Shown one piece after another: positions 57,372 through 64,000 of a stretch of DNA of 64,000 nt. The position numbers and the translations under genes are program-made. Each line of letters starts with the position of its first letter. Positions within the stretch are counted from its first letter, which is position 1. Source of the DNA: Campylobacter ureolyticus ACS-301-V-Sch3b (lineage in GTDB: Bacteria > Campylobacterota > Campylobacteria > Campylobacterales > Campylobacteraceae); the NCBI RefSeq assembly GCF_000413435.1, contig NZ_KE340326.1:737216-801215 (forward strand). Reading direction: 5' to 3'. Below the pieces are notes generated by a model. That model was not told where the DNA came from. It did no database searches and saw only the letters and a program-made list of their open reading frames with translations.

Positions 57372-58631
57372 ATGGCGAGAATTAGAAAAGCTACTAGTCT
57401 TGGTGATTGGTTTGACCAGAGACTAGCTATAAATAAGTTTTGGAAAGTTATGGTTGCTGAGTATTGGATACCTAAAAATATCAGCTTTCTTTGGGCTATG
57501 GGAGTTATCCTTTTAGCACTTTTTGTTCTTTTAATAATAAGTGGCTTAATGCTAATGTGTTATTATAAGCCTGATGCTATGCTTGCATTTGATAGTGTTA
57601 ATAAAACAATTATGCAAGAAGTAGAGTATGGATGGCTTTGGCGACATATACACGCAATTGCTGCTTCAGTTACATTCTTAATTATATATATTCATACACT
57701 AACAGGAATTTATTACCGCTCTTATAAGCAAGGCAGAGAGATGATTTGGATAAGTGGTATTATACTTATGGTTGTTTTCTCAGCTGAGGCATTTAGTGGA
57801 TATATGCTTCCTTGGGGACAGATGAGCTATTGGGCAGCCCAAGTTATAACTCAACTTTTTGGTGGAATTCCATTTATTGGAGATGCTGTTGTTGAGTGGA
57901 TGAGAGGAGATTATGCAGTAAGTGACCCAACTTTAACAAGATTTTTTATGCTTCATGTTTGTTTGCTTCCACTTGTTGTTATAGTTGCTTTAGCACTTCA
58001 CTTTTATGCTTTAAGATTTCCACATGTAAATAACCTAACAGGTGAGGAAATAGATTTTGACTTAGAAGCTGAAAAATATTTAGAAGGAAAAACAAAAGAG
58101 AGTAAAGTTATTCCATTTTGGCCTGGATTTTTGGCAAAAGACTTTTATTATGTTTCTATATTTATGGTATTTTTCTTCTATCTTGTAGGATTTAATTTTG
58201 GTTTTGCAATGGATCCTATAAATTTCGATCCAGCAAATAGCTTAAAAACACCACCGCATATATATCCTGAATGGTATTTTTTATGGGAATATGAAATTTT
58301 AAGAGGATTTTTCTTTGATGTTGGGCCTTTAAAAGCTGCTGATATCGGGCTTATTGCATTTGCTTTTGCTATGGTTTCATTAGCATTTATTCCATGGCTT
58401 GATAGAAGTGATGTTGTAGCTCCTGCCCATAAAAATAAAGGATTTTTCGTATGGTTTTGGGTGCTTTTAGTTGATTTAATACTTTTAAGTGTGTTTGGTA
58501 AATTACCTGCTGATGGCTCTACTTTTGGAATTGCAAATACTTATATAGGTTTTGTTTTATCAATGCTTTATATTATTCTAATCCTAGTTGCATTGCCGCT
58601 TGTAACTATCGCAGAAAGAAAAAGGGGTTAA
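57372..58631 (+). CDS. petB: Cytochrome b of the bc1 complex
   Basis: A 419-aa integral membrane protein with eight or more helices. Haem-ligand histidine pairs are in WRHIHAIAASVTFLIIYIH and MLHVCLLPLVVIVALALHFY. The quinol-site motif is PEWYFLWEYEIL. Length matches a single-chain b-type subunit. It starts with GGAGG before the ATG and joins petC with a 1-base gap. Confidence 0.96.
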   Translation: MARIRKATSLGDWFDQRLAINKFWKVMVAEYWIPKNISFLWAMGVILLALFVLLIISGLMLMCYYKPDAMLAFDSVNKTIMQEVEYGWLWRHIHAIAASVTFLIIYIHTLTGIYYRSYKQGREMIWISGIILMVVFSAEAFSGYMLPWGQMSYWAAQVITQLFGGIPFIGDAVVEWMRGDYAVSDPTLTRFFMLHVCLLPLVVIVALALHFYALRFPHVNNLTGEEIDFDLEAEKYLEGKTKESKVIPFWPGFLAKDFYYVSIFMVFFFYLVGFNFGFAMDPINFDPANSLKTPPHIYPEWYFLWEYEILRGFFFDVGPLKAADIGLIAFAFAMVSLAFIPWLDRSDVVAPAHKNKGFFVWFWVLLVDLILLSVFGKLPADGSTFGIANTYIGFVLSMLYIILILVALPLVTIAERKRG

Positions 58632-58632
58632 G

Positions 58633-59766
58633 ATGAAAGGGTTAAAACCATTATTAGTAGTTATATTTTTTACACTATTGTTGTATTGGGGGATAGAGCC
58701 TTACGCTCATTCAAAACTTAATCCACATGTTGATCCGGCAAATTATGATTTTGCGGCTGAAGATATAACTTTAGCAAAATCTAATGTTAAAAAAGCAGAA
58801 GAGGATGTTAGAAAAGCAGAAAAATCAGGTCTTGAAGATATGATAAAAAATGCAAAACTTGACCTTAATAATGCTAAGTCAAATTTAGATAAATACAGTG
58901 CTTTTTGGGATGAGATAAACAAAATAGATTTAACAAAAGGCAATGCCGCAACTGGTGCAGAAACATTTTTAATGGCTGGATGTACAGCATGTCACGGTGT
59001 TGAGTCAGCTGGTATGCCAGCTGCGTTAAGTGCAATGGATTCAAGTCAAGCTTATGGAGTAAATCCACCTGATTTGAGTATAGCTGGTAAGATATTTGAT
59101 GATAAATTTTTAGCAGCACTTATTAAAGATCCAGTTATGGCTCAAAAGCTAGATCATAAATTTGGCGATGAAGTCCCTTATCCAATGCCTGGATTTTTCG
59201 GCGTAGGTGGTGATATAAATCAAGAATTAGCTGATATTGTTGCATACTTAAAATCAATCGTTCCAAGCGATGATGGCATAGTAGAGCTTTATGCAAATAA
59301 AATGGTTGCAAAAGATGAATTAAGCGAAAATGACAAAGCTAAATTTATAGATGGTCTAAGTAAAAATGATAAAGAAAATATCATAAATAAAGTAATCTAT
59401 GCAGATGCTTGTCAAAGATGCCATGATATGAAATATGATGATGTTTATGCCGATGGAGATAAATCAAGCATTGCAGCATATCTTGGTTCAACTCCACCTG
59501 ATCTTTCTATGTATATAAGATCAAGAAGTAAAGAATTTTTACATAACTTTTTGAATGATACTCAAAAGATGCTTCCAGGAACTGCTATGCCAAGAGTTGG
59601 CTTAAATAAAGAAAGTGAAACTAAAGTCATAGAATATATGGAAAATATTGGAGATAGCAAAAAAGCTGAAAGAGAAAGCTTATCTATTTACATAATGATA
59701 TATTTTGTGATACTTGCTGTATTTGCTGGACTTTGGAAGAGAAAAGTTTGGTCAAGTCTTCACTAA
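58633..59766 (+). CDS. petC: Di-haem cytochrome c1 of the bc1 complex
   Basis: A 377-aa membrane-anchored protein with two CxxCH sites, CTACHG and CQRCHD, so it carries two haems, unlike mono-haem mitochondrial c1 and as in epsilonproteobacteria. A hydrophobic helix is at the start and another (IYIMIYFVILAVFAGLW) near the end. A charged, helical stretch (about 40-80) precedes the first haem site. It ends the petABC operon. Confidence 0.94.
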   Translation: MKGLKPLLVVIFFTLLLYWGIEPYAHSKLNPHVDPANYDFAAEDITLAKSNVKKAEEDVRKAEKSGLEDMIKNAKLDLNNAKSNLDKYSAFWDEINKIDLTKGNAATGAETFLMAGCTACHGVESAGMPAALSAMDSSQAYGVNPPDLSIAGKIFDDKFLAALIKDPVMAQKLDHKFGDEVPYPMPGFFGVGGDINQELADIVAYLKSIVPSDDGIVELYANKMVAKDELSENDKAKFIDGLSKNDKENIINKVIYADACQRCHDMKYDDVYADGDKSSIAAYLGSTPPDLSMYIRSRSKEFLHNFLNDTQKMLPGTAMPRVGLNKESETKVIEYMENIGDSKKAERESLSIYIMIYFVILAVFAGLWKRKVWSSLH

Positions 59767-59770
59767 GTTA

Positions 59771-59803
59771 AAATTTACCGCTTTAAACGGCGGTAAATTT
59801 TTT
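59771..59803 (+). terminator. Terminator of petABC
   Basis: AAATTTACCGC (59771-59781) pairs with GCGGTAAATTT (59790-59800) and is followed by TTTT. Confidence 0.88.
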
Positions 59804-59857
59804 ATACTTAAATTTAAAATTATAATAAAAGATTTATTTTATATATTTTTGTGAGAG

Positions 59858-61720
59858 CTATTTTTTTCTACTTTGCATTTTTATATAAATATGAAGCAGA
59901 TCAATTGCTGCTGGAGTTATGCCGCTAATTTCACTTGCTGCAAATAAAGTTGGTGGGTTAAATTTATTTAGCTTTTCAACTACTTCATTGCTAAGGCCTG
60001 AAATTTTTTTAAAGTCTAAATCGCTAGGAATTTTAACATTTAACATCTCTTTCATTTTTTTGACTTCATCAAGTTGCATTTGAATGTAAAAATAATATTT
60101 GCATTCTATTAAAATTTCCTCACAACTTCTATCATCTAAATTTTCAAAAAAACTGTTAATTTGTTTTAATTTTTCTTTGTTAAAGCTTTTTCTAGCGACT
60201 ATTTTTTGCCAAGTAACGATATTTGTTATTTTTTCTTCACCAAGTTTTTCTAAAAAAGCATTATTTTCATTTGATGGATTAAGTGAAGTGTTGGTTAAAA
60301 AGTCCATTCCTTTTTTGACATTTTCTTTTACTTTTTGTGAAAAATTATAAATTTCATCATCTAAAAGCCCGATATTTTGTCCATACTCACATAGTCTTAA
60401 AAATGCATTATCTTCTCTTAGTAAAAGTCTATATTCAGCCCTACTTGTAAACATTCTATATGGCTCTTTTGTTCCTTTTGTAACAAGATCATCTATCATA
60501 ACACCGATATAAGCTTCATCTCTTCTTAGTATCAAAGGGCTTTTTTCATCAGCTTCAAGTGAGGCATTTATACCAGCCATAAGTCCTTGAGCCGCGGCTT
60601 CTTCGTATCCAGTTGTGCCATTTATCTGTCCAGCTAGAAAAAGTCCTTTTATCTTTTTTGTCTCAAGTGAGTGTTTTAATTCAGTAGGCTCGACAAAATC
60701 ATACTCAATTGCATATCCATGTCTTACAATTTTAGCGTTTTCAAAGCCTTTTATTGTTTTAAGCATTGCTTTTTGTACCTCAAATGGAAGCGAGGATGAA
60801 AGCCCATTTATATAATATTCAGTTGCATCTTTTGTTTGAGGTTCGATAAAAAGGTGATGTCTATCGCGATCTTTAAATCTATTTACCTTATCTTCTATAC
60901 TAGGGCAGTATCTTGGTCCCACACCTGCTATTTGTCCTGTAAAAATTGGAGCTTTATCAAAATTTGCTCTTATTATTTCATGTGTTTTTTCATTTGTATA
61001 AGTTATATAACAAGGAAGTTGTTTGGGATTAAAATTTTTTGTTCTTAGGCTAAATGGTTTTGGATTTTCATCTCCGCCTTGAATTTCTAAATCACTAAAA
61101 TCGATACTATTTCCAAGCACTCTAGAGCAAGTTCCTGTTTTTAATCTCCCCATATTTAAGCCAAGACTTTTTAAAGAAGTTGATAAAGATTTTGAACTTA
61201 ACTCTCCAACTCTTCCTGCCTCAAGTTTATTTGTGCCAACATGAATTAGTCCGTTTAAAAAAGTTCCTGTTGTAATTATTAATTTTTTAGTATAGTAAAT
61301 ACTATCAAGATGAGTTTTTACGCCCTGTATTTCTCCATCTTTCGTTAAAATTTCAGTTGCAATTTCTTGGGTTACATCTAAATTTTTTGTGTTTAAAAGT
61401 GTATTTCTTTGATAAATTCTATATTTATCCATGTCAATTTGAGCTCTACTTCCCCTAACTGCTGGACCTTTACTTTCGTTTAATACACGAAATTGAATAC
61501 CACACTCATCAGTTGCTACACCCATCCAGCCGCCAAGAGCATCTATTTCTTTTACTAGGTGTCCTTTTGCTAAACCTCCAATTGCAGGATTGCAGCTTGC
61601 TGCTCCGATTTGTTCTGCTAAAATCGTTATAAGAAGAGTTTTTTTACCCATTTTTGCAGCAGCCAAACACGCTTCAATTCCAGCGTGTCCACCACCTACG
61701 ACTATTACATCATAATTCAT
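59858..61720 (-). CDS. mnmG: tRNA uridine-5-carboxymethylaminomethyl enzyme MnmG (GidA)
   Basis: A 620-aa FAD enzyme that works with MnmE to modify the wobble uridine of several tRNAs. The FAD loop is [19 protein letters not shown]. The segment [20 protein letters not shown] and GRLKTGT are family features. C-terminal helices ([17 protein letters not shown]) bind MnmE. Length is normal. Confidence 0.96.
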   Translation of the reverse strand: MNYDVIVVGGGHAGIEACLAAAKMGKKTLLITILAEQIGAASCNPAIGGLAKGHLVKEIDALGGWMGVATDECGIQFRVLNESKGPAVRGSRAQIDMDKYRIYQRNTLLNTKNLDVTQEIATEILTKDGEIQGVKTHLDSIYYTKKLIITTGTFLNGLIHVGTNKLEAGRVGELSSKSLSTSLKSLGLNMGRLKTGTCSRVLGNSIDFSDLEIQGGDENPKPFSLRTKNFNPKQLPCYITYTNEKTHEIIRANFDKAPIFTGQIAGVGPRYCPSIEDKVNRFKDRDRHHLFIEPQTKDATEYYINGLSSSLPFEVQKAMLKTIKGFENAKIVRHGYAIEYDFVEPTELKHSLETKKIKGLFLAGQINGTTGYEEAAAQGLMAGINASLEADEKSPLILRRDEAYIGVMIDDLVTKGTKEPYRMFTSRAEYRLLLREDNAFLRLCEYGQNIGLLDDEIYNFSQKVKENVKKGMDFLTNTSLNPSNENNAFLEKLGEEKITNIVTWQKIVARKSFNKEKLKQINSFFENLDDRSCEEILIECKYYFYIQMQLDEVKKMKEMLNVKIPSDLDFKKISGLSNEVVEKLNKFNPPTLFAASEISGITPAAIDLLHIYIKMQSRKK

Positions 61721-61824
61721 TTTCTATATTCCTTTAAATTTAAAGCTTAGATTTTATCAAAATTTATGTTAATTTTATATAATGTCACTTCAATTTCAAA
61801 CTAAAATATAAAAAAGGAAAAATT

Positions 61825-62790
61825 TTGAGTTTTATTTCAGATTTGGCAAATTCAGTCATAAAAACAGAAGATATTACAAAAGAAGATGCTTTAAAGTTAG
61901 CCTGTAGTAGTGATTTAGAAGAGCTTTTAAAAAATGCTGATAAAATAAGAAAACATTTTTGCAAAAACAATTTTAACCTCTGCTCAATCATAAACGCAAA
62001 ATCAGGAAAATGTAGTGAAAACTGCAAATATTGTGCTCAATCAGCTCATTTCAAAACGAATTCACCAAATTACTCACTTTTAAACAATGATATAATTTTT
62101 AAAGAGGCTTTAAAATTTGAAGAAAAAGGTGTTCACAGATTTTCTTTAGTTATGAGCGGAAAAGGTGTAAAAGATAACTCAGATGAGCTTAATAGGCTTG
62201 AAGAAATTTATAAATACTTAACTAAAAACTCTAAGATCCATCTTTGTGGTTCTTTTGGTATAGTTAGTCTTGAAACTCTTAAAAAATTGAAAAATGCAGG
62301 GCTTAAAACATATCATCACAATCTTGAAACCTCAAGACGCTTTTTTCCAAGAATTTGTTCAACCCACACTTATGATGATAGGATAAATACCATTAAAAAC
62401 GCGAAATTAGCCGGACTTGATGTTTGTAGTGGAGCGATTTTTGGAATGGGTGAGAGTTTAGAAGATAGAATTGATTTAGCATTTGATTTAAAAAAGCTTA
62501 ATGTCTCAAGTGTGCCTTTAAATATCTTAACACCGATAAAAGGAACTCCACTTGAGAATTTATCTCCATTACCAAAAGATGAAATTTTAAAAAGTATTGC
62601 AATTTTTAGATTTATTTTACCAAAGGCTTATTTAAGATATGCAGGTGGAAGAAATAATCTTGGCGAGTTTGTAGAAGCTGGATTAAAAGGTGGTATAAAC
62701 TCAGCTTTAACGGGAGATTTTTTAACAACCAAAGGCGATGGTGTTGAAAATGATAAAAATATGGTTTTAAAAAATGGATTTGAAATTTAA
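61825..62790 (+). CDS. bioB: Biotin synthase
   Basis: Radical-SAM enzyme inserting sulfur into dethiobiotin, 321 aa. The [4Fe-4S] motif is C-x3-C-x2-C in GKCSENCKYCAQS. ETSRRFFPRICSTHTYDDR and YAGGRNN carry further cluster and substrate contacts. It begins at TTG after AAAAGGA. The frame ends 20 bases before the riboflavin synthase gene. Confidence 0.95.
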   Translation: MSFISDLANSVIKTEDITKEDALKLACSSDLEELLKNADKIRKHFCKNNFNLCSIINAKSGKCSENCKYCAQSAHFKTNSPNYSLLNNDIIFKEALKFEEKGVHRFSLVMSGKGVKDNSDELNRLEEIYKYLTKNSKIHLCGSFGIVSLETLKKLKNAGLKTYHHNLETSRRFFPRICSTHTYDDRINTIKNAKLAGLDVCSGAIFGMGESLEDRIDLAFDLKKLNVSSVPLNILTPIKGTPLENLSPLPKDEILKSIAIFRFILPKAYLRYAGGRNNLGEFVEAGLKGGINSALTGDFLTTKGDGVENDKNMVLKNGFEI

Positions 62791-62810
62791 AATGCAAATT
62801 TGGAGAGAAT

Positions 62811-63428
62811 ATGTTTAATGGACTTATAAGAGAATTTGGTGAAGTTGTAAAATTTGATGGAAAAACTTTAAGTTTAAAGTCAAATTTAAAGCCAAATATA
62901 GGTGATAGCATTGCTGTAAATGGAGCTTGTCTAAGTGTAGTAAAAGTTTTTGATAATGGCTTTAATGTTGAGCTTAGTGATGAGAGTAAAAGTGTTTTGG
63001 CGGTGCAGAATTTAAAAGGCAAAGTTCATTTAGAGCCTGCTTTAAAAGTTGGTGATAGAGTTGATGGACATTTTGTGCAAGGTCATATTGACGGACTTGG
63101 AGAAATTTATAAAATAACTACTTTAAAAAGCGGGTTTGATTTTTTTATAAAACTTCCTTTAAATTTGATGCCTTTGATGGCAAACAAAGGAAGCGTGGCA
63201 ATTGATGGAGTTAGTTTAACAATAAATGAAGTTTTAAAAGATGGCATAAGGCTTACTATCATTGCACTAACTATGAAAGATACGCTTTTTGGTGAATATA
63301 AAGTAGGCAGAGTCGTAAATGTAGAAAGCGATCTTTTGGCAAGATATACAAAACGAATTTTGGGTTATAAGGATAAAAAAAAGGAACTTTCATGGGAAGA
63401 GATAGATCATATCTCAAGCCTTTATTAA
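62811..63428 (+). CDS. ribE: Riboflavin synthase (alpha subunit)
   Basis: A 205-aa enzyme that dismutates two lumazine molecules into riboflavin. Two lumazine-binding repeats are visible: MFNGLIREFGEV onward and HFVQGHIDGLGEIYK onward. GKTLSLKSNLKPNIGDSIAVNGACL is the first substrate site region in part. It completes the pathway with ribH at 19768. The next gene begins inside its 3' end. Confidence 0.92.
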   Translation: MFNGLIREFGEVVKFDGKTLSLKSNLKPNIGDSIAVNGACLSVVKVFDNGFNVELSDESKSVLAVQNLKGKVHLEPALKVGDRVDGHFVQGHIDGLGEIYKITTLKSGFDFFIKLPLNLMPLMANKGSVAIDGVSLTINEVLKDGIRLTIIALTMKDTLFGEYKVGRVVNVESDLLARYTKRILGYKDKKKELSWEEIDHISSLY

Positions 63429-64000
63429 ATAATGATTTTGTAAATTTAGGCTTTACAAATATATTTGGAGGTGTTTCAAAAAAACCATTTGAAAGCTTAA
63501 ATTTAGGCTCTCATGTTGGAGATATCGCAGAAAATGTTATAAAAAATAAAAAGATTCTACAAAATAATTTAGGTGTTGAAAAAATTATTTTTATGGAGCA
63601 AATTCACAGCGATAAAGTTGAAATTCTAAAAAGCCATAACCAAATTTTGCAACCATGTGATGCTGTGATTACAAATTTAAAAAATATTGCACTTTGTGTT
63701 ATGGTGGCTGATTGTATGCCAGTTATTTTATATTCAAAAAAATGCGTAGCTGCTGTTCATGCAGGAAGAAGTGGAGTTTTAAAACATATTATTTCAAAAA
63801 CCATAAATTTAATGAAAGATGAGTTTAAAGTAGATCAAATTTCACTTTTCATAGGACCTTTTATACAAAAAAATTGTTATGAAATAGGTGATTTAGATTT
63901 AAAAGAATTTAATAAATTTGTAGTTTTAAATGATAAAAATAAAAGATGTTTTGATTTAAAAAGTGCAGTTTTAGATGAGATTAAGAATTTAAATTTAAAA
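63392..64000 (+). CDS. Laccase-domain protein PgeF/YfiH (3' truncated by window)
   Basis: An open frame starts at ATG 63392, five bases after AAGGAA, and is still open at the window end (203 codons). It overlaps the riboflavin synthase gene by 37 bases in another frame. Metal-site motifs of the multicopper polyphenol oxidase/YfiH family are MEQIHSDKV, VMVADCMPVILYS and AVHAGRSGVLKH. Members edit misincorporated peptidoglycan precursors (PgeF) or act on nucleosides. The C-terminus is missing because of the window edge, not damage. Confidence 0.85.
   Translation, partial: MGRDRSYLKPLLNNDFVNLGFTNIFGGVSKKPFESLNLGSHVGDIAENVIKNKKILQNNLGVEKIIFMEQIHSDKVEILKSHNQILQPCDAVITNLKNIALCVMVADCMPVILYSKKCVAAVHAGRSGVLKHIISKTINLMKDEFKVDQISLFIGPFIQKNCYEIGDLDLKEFNKFVVLNDKNKRCFDLKSAVLDEIKNLNLK

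Overview
The window is A+T-rich chromosomal DNA from an epsilonproteobacterium, almost certainly a Campylobacter. The main reasons are the pglE-pglF-pglG segment of the Campylobacter N-glycosylation locus running into prmA-ftsH, the serS/trpS/aroK/der block facing kdsA-ribH-nusB, a petABC bc1 complex with a di-haem cytochrome c1, and a SelW-like selenoprotein. Species cannot be fixed from sequence alone. A Zot-carrying filamentous prophage would fit the C. ureolyticus or C. concisus side of the genus, but that is inference.

Layout. 1-7.7 kb: a PhnA-domain protein, pglE, pglF, pglG, hisA, prmA, ftsH, closed by a strong terminator. 7.7-10.5 kb: a promoter, a 27-codon leader peptide rich in leucine codons (not previously called because of its size), leuA and a bile-acid/sodium-symporter family transporter. 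10.5-17.3 kb (minus strand): serS, two membrane proteins, trpS, aroK, der and a large unknown protein. 17.4-21.4 kb (plus strand): an EamA transporter, kdsA, a pair of SMR transporters, ribH, nusB and a DUF3108 protein, ending at tRNA-Ser(GCT).

21.5-32.5 kb is an integrated filamentous phage (inovirus). It is bounded by a 26-bp direct repeat of the 3' end of tRNA-Ser. Reading leftwards on the minus strand it encodes a small acidic protein, an ssDNA-binding protein, the major coat protein, three small membrane proteins (two only 36 and 50 aa), a TspB/pIII-like adhesin, a pVI-like protein, a Zot/pI assembly ATPase, a secretin, a rolling-circle Rep and a tyrosine integrase. On the right are two helix-turn-helix regulators and an unknown cargo gene. 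Three exact copies of a 13-bp operator-like site flank the regulatory region, and a G+C-rich hairpin element sits inside the 3' end of the secretin gene next to rep.

32.5-64 kb returns to host genes: an OprD-like porin, a lytic transglycosylase, four tRNAs (Val, Asp, Lys, Glu), a DsbC-like protein, efp, a selenocysteine-containing SelW/Rdx protein read through an in-frame UGA, a DJ-1 protein, an RRM protein and dnaE. After these come a tandem cluster of four TM2-domain proteins with two lipoproteins, a DUF234 protein, an aminotransferase, a TauE/SafE exporter, uppP, thiE, an amino-acid ABC transporter with two binding proteins, putP, a DUF2130 protein, hsp20, petABC, mnmG, bioB, riboflavin synthase and, cut by the window edge, a laccase-domain (PgeF/YfiH) protein.
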